Both the position numbers and the translations under genes were made by a program. From Natronosalvus rutilus (lineage in GTDB: Archaea > Halobacteriota > Halobacteria > Halobacteriales > Natrialbaceae): a stretch of 64,000 nucleotides of DNA. How positions within the stretch are numbered: position 1 is the stretch's first letter; every line of letters starts with the position of its first letter. The stretch is from assembly GCF_024204665.1 (NCBI RefSeq), contig NZ_CP100355.1:1593451-1657450 (forward strand), given 5' to 3'. Below the pieces are notes generated by a model. It saw only the letters and a list, made by a program, of their open reading frames with translations, had not been told where the DNA came from and did no database searches. Below, piece by piece: positions 44,393 to 52,945 of the stretch.

Positions 44393-46084
44393 CTACGACG
44401 CTCGCGCGAGCGGCGTCAGACTCGAAGTGTTTCCGCCAGTATCGCCTTCGCTCGAGGTCGTGCCGTCAGTGTCGTTCGTTTCGTCGGTGCCGTTACTCGA
44501 CTCCGGACCCGACCCCGAACGCGCCCCGGACGCCCCGTCGTCGGCCGTCTCCTCGATCACGTACTGCTGACCGAGCATCGGGTCGAGCAACTCGTTGACC
44601 GCCGCCCGGTCGTCGGTGAGCACCGGCACGTCGTTGGTGTTCGGTTCGGCCATGTAGTTCTCAATCTCCCCGGAGAGGTCGATCGGGAGGCCGGTGTTCC
44701 GGTTTCGCGCCTGGAGGTCGGCTTCCGAGTAGCGCGTGGCGTTCTTGGTCGCGACAACCTGGATATTCTGGACTGCTCCGGTATCGGACGTACGGAAGCT
44801 GTACACCTGCGGGAAGACCTCGTCCATGGTCGCGTACTCGGCGCGATAGAACTGTGAGGCCGGGCCGCTGGGCGCGGAGATGACGTTCGAGATGAGGACG
44901 CCGTCCTCGCTCAGGTGGTCGTCGACCACTTGCATGAACTCGACGGTCGTCAACTCGAAGGGGACCTGGTCGCGCTTGAACGCGTCCAGGACGATCACGT
45001 CGTAGGTCTCGTCGCTGTTCTGGAGGAACGATCGCCCGTCTACGGTGTGGGCCTGGAGGTCCTCTGACTGCTCGAGGCCGAAGTAGGTCTCGGCAGTGGT
45101 GGTCACCTCCTCGTCGATTTCGACAACGTCGATCTTGACGTCGTACTGGCGCTCGAAGTCCTGCGGACCGGTGTAGCCGCCACCCCCGATGAACAGCACC
45201 CGGTCGACCGACTCGGGACTCTCGGCCATGAGCATCGTCAGGTGAAAGTACCGCGTGTACTCGAAGACGTGCCGGTCGGGATCGTTCAGGTCGCGCGCGC
45301 TGTGGCGCGTGTCGTCGAGGTATAGCGTTCGGACGTCGCCATTGTCGACCACCTCGAGTTGCTGGTGTGGCGTTTGGGTCTGGTAGACGACGTCGCCACG
45401 GGGGTCGAGGCCGATGGAGCTACTGGTGGCGGCACCGACCAGCAGGAGCGAGACGACGGTAACGATGGCGAGCGTCCGCCTCGACGGCCGCGGAAGCGAC
45501 ACGACGACAGCGGTTCCGACGAGCACGAACCCGAAGAAGAGGCTGATCTGCGTGATCGACAGCGACGGTATGAGCATGTACGTCGTCACGCCGGAGCCGA
45601 CGATGCTCCCGATGGTGCCGAGCGCGTACACGTGCCCGGAGGCCTCACCGATGCCCTCCTTGGCCGACAGTTCCGCCGCGTAGGGGCTGATGAACCCGAG
45701 GAGGTACGTCGGCGGCCCGAAGAGGATGATGATCGACGGGAGCGAGGCGTACCGCGGCGAGAGCGGGATGGCTGCCGTCGCGTACAGCAACATATCGCTC
45801 GTGTAGATGATGATCGCGATGTAGATTGCCGTGGCGAACAGCAACCATCGCATCTGGCTGTTCGATGCTCGCTCCGCCGCTCGCCCACCCTGCCAGTAGC
45901 CCAGACTCAGTCCGGCCAGAAAGACCGTCAGCAGGCCGCCGACCGTGTAGATGTGACTCCCGAACTGCGGTGCGACGATGCGCAGCGCGAGGATCTCGAG
46001 ACCCATGCTGACGACGCCGGAGACGAAGACGGCGAGTTCGGGTTTCGAGAATTTCGTCGACTCGAGCGCCCGTGAAACGTCCAT
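44393..46084 (-). CDS. Membrane-fused spermidine-synthase-like protein
   Basis: The 563-residue protein combines an N-terminal set of about six membrane helices (residues 15-230) with a C-terminal Rossmann domain of the spermidine synthase family. The latter has VLFIGGGGYTGPQDF, VDVVEIDEEV-like acidic binding and DVIVLDAFKRDQVPF. The substrate-binding Asp of true SpeE is partly retained, so aminopropyl transfer is possible but not certain. The C-terminus is a Gly/Ser/Asp-rich tail. It follows four hyperacidic genes on the same strand with a 53-nt gap and may share their transcript. Confidence 0.85.
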   Translation of the reverse strand: MDVSRALESTKFSKPELAVFVSGVVSMGLEILALRIVAPQFGSHIYTVGGLLTVFLAGLSLGYWQGGRAAERASNSQMRWLLFATAIYIAIIIYTSDMLLYATAAIPLSPRYASLPSIIILFGPPTYLLGFISPYAAELSAKEGIGEASGHVYALGTIGSIVGSGVTTYMLIPSLSITQISLFFGFVLVGTAVVVSLPRPSRRTLAIVTVVSLLLVGAATSSSIGLDPRGDVVYQTQTPHQQLEVVDNGDVRTLYLDDTRHSARDLNDPDRHVFEYTRYFHLTMLMAESPESVDRVLFIGGGGYTGPQDFERQYDVKIDVVEIDEEVTTTAETYFGLEQSEDLQAHTVDGRSFLQNSDETYDVIVLDAFKRDQVPFELTTVEFMQVVDDHLSEDGVLISNVISAPSGPASQFYRAEYATMDEVFPQVYSFRTSDTGAVQNIQVVATKNATRYSEADLQARNRNTGLPIDLSGEIENYMAEPNTNDVPVLTDDRAAVNELLDPMLGQQYVIEETADDGASGARSGSGPESSNGTDETNDTDGTTSSEGDTGGNTSSLTPLARAS

Positions 46085-46137
46085 TAGCCGCCCAAAGTGG
46101 GTCCACTGACGAGTACCTGTTGGATCGATCGACGGCC

Positions 46138-47319
46138 TCAGTTTCGTTTCGGCATCGTCGAGTGACGAGTCGTCGCCTTCATGTCCGCCCGTTTCGAGGG
46201 CGAGCGGGCGACGGTCGAGTACATCGTCCCGCGCCTGCGGCGGCTGCTCGAGCCGCCGAAGGGGCCGCCGTCGTCTCCGGTGCTCAGGAGGCTGTCATCT
46301 TCGTCTTCGTCTTCTTCGGCGTCGTCGGCCTCGTCTCTTTCATCGCCGTTCTCCTCGTCGGTATCGTCTCCATTTGCCTCCTCGTCCTCAGTATCTGCTT
46401 CGTCCTCGGCATCCGCCTCCTTGTCGTCACCGAGCCCCGCTGCCTCGAGCCCCGCTTTCAGGGATTCGACTTCGTCACCGAACCCGCCGACTGCATCCTT
46501 GAGCGCAGACGAAATGGAGTCCTCGAGGTCGCTGTCGCCGTCAGTTTCGTCGGCCTCGTCAGTTTCGTCGCTGTCAGTCTCGTCAGTGGCTTCCGCTGGT
46601 TCACTATCGGACTCCGACGTGGATTCCTCGCTTTCGTCCGTCTCGTCTTCGTCCTTCTGATCCGCTTCGCCTTCCTCGTCCATCTCGTCTTCGCCCGACT
46701 CGTCCTCGTCCGTCTCGTCTCCAGCCGCTTCACCCTCCTCCTCGTCGGGTTCATCGGCGTCGTCGCTCGCCTCGGTGTCGGCCTCGCTGGCCTCCTCGTC
46801 ACCCGTCTCGACCGCGACGCTCTTCGTGAGGAGGCCGTACAGATCCAGCACCGTCTCCTCGAGCGAGTCCGCGTCGTCCAGGTCGGGATCTGAATCGGGA
46901 TCGGGGTCAGCGAGCGAGGCCAACCGCTGGAGAGCCCGCAGCGTGGCGACCTGGCCAGGGTCGCCGTTCGCGATCGCCTCCGGGAGCGACGACGGGGCGG
47001 AGCCGTCGGGAAGCGTATCCAGGCCGACGCGCTCGAGCAGCGACTGGACGTCACCCTCCTCGACGAGTTCGTGTGCTTCCTCCGCGAGCGACGGCAGGTC
47101 GGTAGACGAAATCGGCTCTGGAAGACCGTCCTGGGCGCCACCTTCGAGGTCGGCGGTCAGTTCGAGTGGTCGCCTCTCGTCACCACCGTCACCGCCGTCA
47201 CCGCCGGCCTCGTCGTCCGCATCGCTTTCGTCCGCCGTCTCGCGGATACCGAGGTCGTCGAGCGCCGCTCGAGCGTTGGTCAATAGTTTCGTGATGCGGT
47301 CGTCCGTTTCTGTAGTCAT
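46138..47319 (-). CDS. Hyperacidic protein with short helices and a basic C-terminal tail
   Basis: The 393-residue protein starts at ATG 47319. The first 170 residues contain predicted helices (DRITKLLTNARAALDDLG, LPSLAEEAHELVEEGDVQSLLERVGL, DSLEETVLDLYGLLTKSVAV), followed by a roughly 100-residue Glu/Asp/Ser run, a helix LEDSISSALKDAVGGFGDEVESLKAGLEAAGLG, a second acidic run and finally a basic tail (SSRRRRGTMYST ... MPKRN). No family is recognised. The acid-to-base switch at the C-terminus is unusual for a halophile protein. It is fourth in the acidic cluster. Confidence 0.75.
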   Translation of the reverse strand: MTTETDDRITKLLTNARAALDDLGIRETADESDADDEAGGDGGDGGDERRPLELTADLEGGAQDGLPEPISSTDLPSLAEEAHELVEEGDVQSLLERVGLDTLPDGSAPSSLPEAIANGDPGQVATLRALQRLASLADPDPDSDPDLDDADSLEETVLDLYGLLTKSVAVETGDEEASEADTEASDDADEPDEEEGEAAGDETDEDESGEDEMDEEGEADQKDEDETDESEESTSESDSEPAEATDETDSDETDEADETDGDSDLEDSISSALKDAVGGFGDEVESLKAGLEAAGLGDDKEADAEDEADTEDEEANGDDTDEENGDERDEADDAEEDEDEDDSLLSTGDDGGPFGGSSSRRRRGTMYSTVARSPSKRADMKATTRHSTMPKRN

Positions 47320-47340
47320 GGGTAATACGCTCCGTTCCGG

Positions 47341-48021
47341 TCAGGTTTCGTCCTCGAGCACGGCGTCGACGATCTGCTCGCGCATTTCATCACCTTTGAG
47401 GTTCGCCTTCACGCCGACGTCCTTCGCGACCGACTGGAGGTCCCGGTAGGAGAGCATCTCCAGGACGTCCTCGAGGGTCTCCCGGCGCAGGTCCTCGAGC
47501 GTGTCGAGGGAGGGTGGACCGTTCTCGACGATCGCTTCGGTGTCCGTTTCTGTCTCTCCTTCTTCGCCCGAATCGGATTCTCCGTCCTCGGTCGTGGAGT
47601 CGTCGGATTCGTCCCCCTCCTCGCCCTCGTCGGACTCCTCGAGCGCGTCGTCGGTAGCGCTCTCCTCCTTCGCGTCGCCTTCCGCCTCACCGGCGGCGAC
47701 TCGTTCGGCCAACCCCTCCTGGCCGAACTCCTCGAGCCAGGCGGCGATCGCGTTCCGGAGCGACACGACGAGTTCCTCGAGGAACGTCCGGAGGCTCAGG
47801 CCCTCTTCGATCGCGTCGGTAGCCGTCTCCTGGATCGCCCCGCCGAGGCGTTCGCCGATCGAACGACCGAACCGCTCGCCGATTCGGGCGCCGGCGGCGG
47901 CGCCGATTTCGCCGGCCTCGAGTTCGTCGCCGACGCCGTCTCCGTTGATGACGGACTCGATGTCGACGTAGTCGAGGGCTTCCTCGACGACGATTTCCTG
48001 CAGTGTGGGGTCGTCGCTCAT
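47341..48021 (-). CDS. Acidic glycine-zipper protein with SAP/Rho_N-like C-terminal motif
   Basis: The 226-residue protein starts at ATG 48021 behind a GGAGG site. Residues about 30-65 form a helix with glycine every fourth position (IGAAAGARIGERFGRSIGER), six in a row, matching a block in the next gene upstream. Then come SLRTFLEELVVSLRNAIAAWLEEF and a Glu/Ser/Asp linker. The C-terminal ~55 residues (ETLEDVLEMLSYRDLQSVAKDVGVKANLKGDEMREQIV) resemble SAP/Rho_N nucleic-acid-binding helices. Function unknown. Confidence 0.75.
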   Translation of the reverse strand: MSDDPTLQEIVVEEALDYVDIESVINGDGVGDELEAGEIGAAAGARIGERFGRSIGERLGGAIQETATDAIEEGLSLRTFLEELVVSLRNAIAAWLEEFGQEGLAERVAAGEAEGDAKEESATDDALEESDEGEEGDESDDSTTEDGESDSGEEGETETDTEAIVENGPPSLDTLEDLRRETLEDVLEMLSYRDLQSVAKDVGVKANLKGDEMREQIVDAVLEDET

Positions 48022-48127
48022 TCAGATCCCTCCGTGGCCGGCGCGACGGTTGTTGATCCGCTTCTTTCGTCGATCCGCCTCGAGTGGCAGTTGCCCTCGA
48101 GTCGTCCGCTGATCACGGGGGGGTTCG

Positions 48128-48619
48128 TCACGACTCGTCATTTTCGTCAGTGGCGTCAGCGTCGTCCTCGTTGTCTTCGCTATCCTCGCTACCCTCGCCG
48201 TCCTCACTGCCCCCGTCTGCTTCGCCGTCATCGCTGTCTTCGCCGCCCTCACTCTCCTCACCCGTCGACTCCTCGTCTGACTCGCCGGCTTCACCACCGT
48301 CTTCATCGTTCTCACCGTCGGCCGCCTCGTCCGATTCGGCCTCGTCTTCCGCCGACTCGTCAGCGTCGTCCGTCTCCTCGGATTCCTCCTCGTCGCTCTC
48401 GAGGATCGAATCCACGAGGACGTCGCCGAGCAGTCGGCCGACCTCCTTGCCGACCGTCCGACCGACTGTCGCACCGATGAGTCCGCCTAACTCGGGCCCG
48501 ATCGGTTCTTCCGAGTCGAACTCGTCCTCGAGGGAGGTGCCCTCGAGCAGCGATTCGAAGTCAATGCCGTCGATGATCTCGTCCACGTCGACGCGTTGGG
48601 TCAGTGTGTCGTCGGTCAT
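48128..48619 (-). CDS. Acidic glycine-zipper protein
   Basis: The 163-residue protein starts at ATG 48619, overlapping the previous gene by ATGA. Residues about 8-72 contain IDFESLLEGTSLEDEF, then a helix with glycine every four residues (IGPELGGLIGATVGRTVGKE), like the next protein in the cluster. The last ~95 residues are nearly all Glu, Asp, Gly and Ser, probably disordered. The shared IDxES...IG-x3-G block with 47341-48021 indicates a common origin. No known domain. Confidence 0.75.
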   Translation of the reverse strand: MTDDTLTQRVDVDEIIDGIDFESLLEGTSLEDEFDSEEPIGPELGGLIGATVGRTVGKEVGRLLGDVLVDSILESDEEESEETDDADESAEDEAESDEAADGENDEDGGEAGESDEESTGEESEGGEDSDDGEADGGSEDGEGSEDSEDNEDDADATDENDES

Positions 48620-49689
48620 GCAGTTGCCTCCGCTTCCTGCTCCTGCTCCTGATCCTGGTCCTGACTCCCCTCTTCGTCATCCGATTCCTCGGCGCTCTCG
48701 TCGCCGTCGCCTTCCGACGCGGCTTCCAGCCGTTCGATCACCTGCTCGAGGACCGACCGGACGATCGTCGCGAGTACCTTCTCAATCGGCAGCGAGGAGA
48801 TGGCTCGCTCGAGCGGGTTGCGAAGGGTGTCGACGATCGAACGGCCGATGCCGCGGAACCAGTCGGCGATCGAAGAGAGGACGCCGCCCTCGCTTTCCTC
48901 GCCGTCCTCGGCTTCCTCGTCTTCGTCGCCGTCACCCTCGCCCGAACCGATTCCGGGCAGGAGTCCGCCGAGTCGGTCCCGCAGTCCGCCGAGGAGACCG
49001 GTCGCGGCGCTCTTGAGCCCGCCTGGGATCTTCCCGAGTGCGTTCGAGATGCTCTCGAGCGGCGACCCCAGGCTATCGAGGAGGCCAGTTACCGACGACA
49101 ACAGGTTACCGAGAAGGTTGTTGTCGCCCGGTCGGGCCGAGACGTCGAGGGTCACTTCGTTCAGGTTCACCTCGAGCCCGAGGACGTCCAGAAAGAGGCC
49201 GTCCAGGTCGAGGTGAGCGACGCCGGTGGCGTCCTCGCTCTCGTAGACCTCCTCGGCGTCGCGGTCGTGTTCTTCGCCGGGTTCCTCGCTCTCGCCTCCC
49301 GCTTCTTCCTCTCCCTCGCTCTCGCCGTCACCCTCGTCCGCTTCGTCGCCTTCACCGTCACCGTTTTCGGATTCTTCGTCGTCGTCAGCCGAACCGTCCT
49401 GATCCTCGGAGTCGTCGGGTTCTCCGTTGTCAGTCTCTTCGTCGGCGCTTTCGGACTCGTCCGCCGCGTCGCTCGAGTCATCGTCGTCTTCGGAATCTGC
49501 GGTTCCGTCGTCGGAACCGGAAGAGTCGTCTGTCTTTGTCTCTGCTTCGCCGCCGTCCGGTAGGAGCGTCCTGGGCTCGTCGCCCTCCTCGGCGAGGGTG
49601 ACGGCCGACGGATCACGGCCGACGTCACCCCTCGAGGTCTCGCGCTCGGCGGACGGCCTGTCATCTCGACTGTGTTTCTGGGCGACCAT
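48616..49689 (-). CDS. Large hyperacidic protein with a Leu/Gly-rich domain, first of the cluster
   Basis: The ATG at 49689 gives 357 residues. A TATA-like GTATATC lies about 25 nt upstream, so the transcript is probably leaderless. After about 130 acidic residues comes AHLDLDGLFLDVLGLEVNLNEVTLDVSARPGDNNLLGNLLSS and GLLGGLRDRLGGLLPG. This resembles a sequence type seen in bacterial and haloarchaeal proteins of unknown function (recalled, not searched). A second helical region (GGVLSSIADWFRGIGRSIVDTL, then LATIVRSVLEQVIERLEAA) precedes an acidic tail with QDQDQEQEQE. It is upstream of the other cluster genes and overlaps the next by ATGA. Confidence 0.75.
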   Translation of the reverse strand: MVAQKHSRDDRPSAERETSRGDVGRDPSAVTLAEEGDEPRTLLPDGGEAETKTDDSSGSDDGTADSEDDDDSSDAADESESADEETDNGEPDDSEDQDGSADDDEESENGDGEGDEADEGDGESEGEEEAGGESEEPGEEHDRDAEEVYESEDATGVAHLDLDGLFLDVLGLEVNLNEVTLDVSARPGDNNLLGNLLSSVTGLLDSLGSPLESISNALGKIPGGLKSAATGLLGGLRDRLGGLLPGIGSGEGDGDEDEEAEDGEESEGGVLSSIADWFRGIGRSIVDTLRNPLERAISSLPIEKVLATIVRSVLEQVIERLEAASEGDGDESAEESDDEEGSQDQDQEQEQEAEATA

Positions 49690-49843
49690 GATAGTATCCG
49701 TGAAGATATACAATGATCTCGCCCGTGTCATTTGGCCTTGCGTGTGCTATCCGCCGACGAGCGATGAACGTTGAGGACGAGCGGTGGACGGAACCTCGAG
49801 TGTCGAAGCATCCGGCAGCGACACCAGGAGAGCGACCTCGGCC
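49690..49843. promoter_or_regulatory. Promoter region of the acidic cluster
   Basis: The 154 nt between the acidic cluster start and the response regulator end include an AT-rich TATA-like GTATATC near 49709-49715, about 25 nt before ATG 49689. I see nothing else. Confidence 0.45.
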
Positions 49844-50296
49844 CTAGCTGGTGGGTTCCTGAACGATCGCGAACCAGAAGTCCTCGATCGATCGAACGAA
49901 CTGGAAGAAGTCGTCTGGGGCGACCGGTTTTTGGATGTAGTGGTCCGCGTCGACGTCCTGTGACCTGACGATGTCCTCTTCGGCGTCCGATCCCGTGAGA
50001 ACGACGACCGGAATCTCCGCGAGCGCCGGCTCGTCGTTCAGTTCCGAGAGGATCTCCATTCCACTTTTCCCCGGTAACTGCGGCTCGAGCAAGATGAGGT
50101 CCGGGCAGGAGTTCGATTCGTACTCCCCTCGCTGATAGAGGAAATCGAGCGCGTCTTCGCCGTTAGTTACTGTGTACAGACGGTTCGCGAGTTTCGCCTC
50201 GTGCAGCGATTCCGTGAAGAGTCGCGTATCGCCCGGGTTCGGTTCGACCAGCAGGATCGTGATTGGCTCCTCCGTCCCCGCTTCCTTCGCACTCAT
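49844..50296 (-). CDS. Response-regulator receiver protein with Glu at the phosphorylation site
   Basis: The 150-residue single-domain receiver keeps most CheY landmarks: LLVEPNPGD (Glu18 and, instead of a second acid, Pro19), Thr101 in VVVLTGSD and Lys123 in YIQKPVAP. The usual phospho-acceptor Asp in the LLDLNLP-like segment is replaced by Glu71 (ILLEPQLPGKSG). Such replacements often mimic phosphorylation or make the protein phosphorylation-independent. No histidine kinase is adjacent. It is upstream of the acidic cluster on the same strand. Confidence 0.85.
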   Translation of the reverse strand: MSAKEAGTEEPITILLVEPNPGDTRLFTESLHEAKLANRLYTVTNGEDALDFLYQRGEYESNSCPDLILLEPQLPGKSGMEILSELNDEPALAEIPVVVLTGSDAEEDIVRSQDVDADHYIQKPVAPDDFFQFVRSIEDFWFAIVQEPTS

Positions 50297-50348
50297 TGCG
50301 GAGCGTAAACGTCGAGACGGTATAACCGCCTCGTTACTCGAGTGCGCC

Positions 50349-50403
50349 CACCCGATTCTGGTCTCGAGCAGATGAAACTGGTTCGATCAGCACCCGATTC
50401 TGG
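50349..50403. repeat. 13-bp direct repeat
   Basis: CACCCGATTCTGG occurs at 50349-50361 and at 50391-50403, 42 nt apart, in the spacer between the response regulator and MetRS. Its meaning is unknown; it could be chance or a paired binding site. Confidence 0.4.
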
Positions 50404-50481
50404 CGTCAACACGCCGTTTCTCCTGAATCCGGCGAAAAGACGACTCCTCAGGTCGGATCGGTTCCCCTCGAGTCAGCGGCG

Positions 50482-52641
50482 CTATCGAATCTTCTCGCCG
50501 AGCCCGGCGTCGCCGTGGGTCGTCAGCAGGTCCGCCTCCTCGCCAGCCGCGAGGATCATGCCGTTCGACTCGACGCCGAACAGTTCGGCGGGTTCCATGT
50601 TCGCCAGCAGGACGCACTTCGTCCCCGGCAGCGAGTCGAGGTCGTGGAGTCGCTTGATCCCGGCGACGACCTGGCGGGTCTCGAAGCCGATGTCGACCTC
50701 GAGGCGAGCCAGGTCGTCGGCGCCCTCGATGCCCTCGGCGGCCTCGATTCGGCCGACGCGGATGTCCAGTTCCTGGAAGTCCTCGAAGCCGATTCGATCC
50801 TCGAGCAGGGGCTCGAGGTCGCTGGTGTCAGCGTCGGCGTCCGCTTCCGTGGTGTCTGCGTCGCTCATGCCGCCATCTTCGCGCTCGCCGGGTTCGTCAC
50901 TTTCGGTTTCGGTTTTGGTTTCCTCGCCCTCGTTCGAATCCGCGTCTTCAGCGGCGGCCGCAATCTTCTCCTCGAGCTTCGTCTCGAGTGCCTCGACGCG
51001 CTCGTCCTCGATTTTCTCGAAGAGCTCGCCGGGTTCCCCGAAGGTCCGCGGCGGCGCCTCGAGGGCGTCCTTGAGGTGGGTGTCAGCGACCGCGCCGTCC
51101 TCGCCGAGTTGCTCCCAGAGCGCCTGAGCCTTGCCGGGGGCAATCGGCTCGAGCAGGACGCCGACGGCCTTCGCGATCTGGACGCAGTCGCGGATGACCT
51201 GGGCCTGCTCGGGGTCGCCGTCCTCGAGTTTCCAGGGCTCGTTGCGCTGGATGTACTCGTTGCCGAACTGGGCGAGGCGGGTCGCGGCGAGGCCGACGTT
51301 TCGGAGGGAGTAGTCGTTGACCGCCTCGCGGAACTCGCCGATGGCGCCCTCGATGCGTTCCCGGACCTCATCTGAAACGGCTGCGTCGGGCGTCCCCTCG
51401 AAATTCCGCTGGGCGAACAGCAGCGAGCGGTACCAGAAGTTGCCGATCGTCCCGACGAGTTCGCCGTTGACCTTCTCCTGGAAGGCCGTCCAGGTGAAGT
51501 CGATGTCCTGCTGGAGGCCGCCGGTCGTCGTCAGGTAGTACCGCAGGAGGTCTGGGTGGAATCCCTCCTCGAGGTACTCTCTGGCCCAGATGGCGCGATT
51601 CCGGCTGGTCGAGAGCCCCTTACCGTCGATGGTGATGAAGCCCGTCGCGGCCACCGCTCGGGGGGCGTTGTAGCCCGCGCCCTCGAGCATCGCCGGCCAG
51701 AAGACGGTGTGGTGCTGGATGATGTCTCGACCGATGACGTGGACGATTTCCCCATCGTCCTTCCATACGCGCTCCCAGTCGTACTCGTCGCTCCCGACGC
51801 GCTCCGTGTACTGCTTCGTGCTCGAGATGTACTCGATTGGCGCGTCGACCCAGACGTAGAGCACGATGTCCTCGGCACCACCGTCGCCGATGTCGGTGTC
51901 CGGATAGTCGATCCCCCACTCCATGTCGCGGGTGAGACACCAGTCCTGGAGTCCCTCCTCGATCCACTGGCGAGGCTGATTACGGGCGTTGTCGGTGCCC
52001 TCGAGGCCGTCCAGGAATTCCGTCAGGTAGTCGGCGAACTCTGAGACGCGGAAGAACTTGTGGGTTCGCTCGCGGTACTCCGCCGGGTTCCCCGTGCGGA
52101 CGCTCGTCGGGTTCTCGATTTCGCCCGGCTCGAGGTGGCGCTGACAGCCCTCGTCGCACTCGTCGCCGCGGGCCTTCGCGCCGCAGTAGGGACAGGTGCC
52201 CTCGACGTAGCGGTCGGGCAGGTAGTCGTCGGCTTTCGGGTCGTAGGCGACCAGCACCTCGTCCTCGTAGACGTACCCCTCCTCGTCCAAGGTGCGAACG
52301 ATCTCCTGGGTGAGTTCGACGTTCGTCTCGTCGTGGGTGTGGCCGTAGTTGTCGAAGTCGACGTCGAACTTCGGGAACGTCTCCAGGTACCGTTCGTGAA
52401 ATCGCAGGGCGAACTCCTCGGGGTCGACGCCCTCCTTTTCGGCGGTGACGGCGATCGGCGTGCCGTGCATGTCCGAGCCGCTGACGTAGGCCGTCTCCTG
52501 GCCCAGCGTCTCGAGGGCGCGGTTGAACGCGTCGGCGCCGATGTAGCCGCGGAGGTGACCGATGTGAAGGTTGCCGTTGGCGTAGGGCAACCCGCAGGTC
52601 ACCACTGCGGGGCGGTCCGTCGGGAAGTCGTCGTGGCTCAT
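50482..52641 (-). CDS. metG: Methionyl-tRNA synthetase
   Basis: The ATG at 52641 gives a 719-residue enzyme. The class I signature is GNLHIGHLRGY (about residues 23-33), the zinc-binding knuckle reads CPYCGAKARGDECDEGC, and the KMSKS-type loop is GKGLSTSRN. After a Glu-rich linker, the C-terminal ~105 residues form an EMAP-II/Trbp111-like tRNA-binding domain (FQELDIRVGRIEAAEG) fused to the enzyme. It charges both initiator and elongator tRNA-Met. The linker acidity is typical of haloarchaea. Confidence 0.95.
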   Translation of the reverse strand: MSHDDFPTDRPAVVTCGLPYANGNLHIGHLRGYIGADAFNRALETLGQETAYVSGSDMHGTPIAVTAEKEGVDPEEFALRFHERYLETFPKFDVDFDNYGHTHDETNVELTQEIVRTLDEEGYVYEDEVLVAYDPKADDYLPDRYVEGTCPYCGAKARGDECDEGCQRHLEPGEIENPTSVRTGNPAEYRERTHKFFRVSEFADYLTEFLDGLEGTDNARNQPRQWIEEGLQDWCLTRDMEWGIDYPDTDIGDGGAEDIVLYVWVDAPIEYISSTKQYTERVGSDEYDWERVWKDDGEIVHVIGRDIIQHHTVFWPAMLEGAGYNAPRAVAATGFITIDGKGLSTSRNRAIWAREYLEEGFHPDLLRYYLTTTGGLQQDIDFTWTAFQEKVNGELVGTIGNFWYRSLLFAQRNFEGTPDAAVSDEVRERIEGAIGEFREAVNDYSLRNVGLAATRLAQFGNEYIQRNEPWKLEDGDPEQAQVIRDCVQIAKAVGVLLEPIAPGKAQALWEQLGEDGAVADTHLKDALEAPPRTFGEPGELFEKIEDERVEALETKLEEKIAAAAEDADSNEGEETKTETESDEPGEREDGGMSDADTTEADADADTSDLEPLLEDRIGFEDFQELDIRVGRIEAAEGIEGADDLARLEVDIGFETRQVVAGIKRLHDLDSLPGTKCVLLANMEPAELFGVESNGMILAAGEEADLLTTHGDAGLGEKIR

Positions 52642-52945
52642 ACTCGTCACCACTCGCCCGCGGGCGTAAAACCCGCCGGTTTTCGCCGCGCGGAGGGGGC
52701 AATTCCTGCCGGCTCGAGCGGCCGTCGAGGCAGTACCCGCGATGCGTGTTGGACCGACTGCGAGTCCTCTGAGATCAGGCTTGCTCGAGAATCAATTCCG
52801 TGATGGTCGACGGTGCGGTCGTCAGTGATCGGTACCTTCACCAATCAGGAGGCGTTCGTGTCATAACTTAATAAATAGTCTATCGACAGACTGCGTCGAT
52901 GGTAGTTCAATAGGTATTTAATCAATTACCTGGAAACGCACACCC
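52642..52945. promoter_or_regulatory. Divergent region between metG and the symporter
   Basis: The 304-nt region contains two inverted repeats near the symporter: AGTCT-N6-AGACT at 52877-52892 and AGGTA-N10-TACCT at 52912-52931. The second overlaps the TATA-like TATTTAATC about 30 nt before ATG 52946, so it could be an operator. An open minus-strand frame in this region lacks support. Confidence 0.45.

Noticed and set aside
46181-46660. Serine-rich plus-strand open frame opposite the acidic proteins
   Set aside because: Glu/Asp codon runs on the minus strand read as Ser/Leu/Val runs on the other. It is a composition shadow, as are similar frames over 47500-49600.
52647-52844. 65-residue minus-strand frame upstream of metG
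   Set aside because: It falls in the divergent promoter region and shows no ordered sequence.
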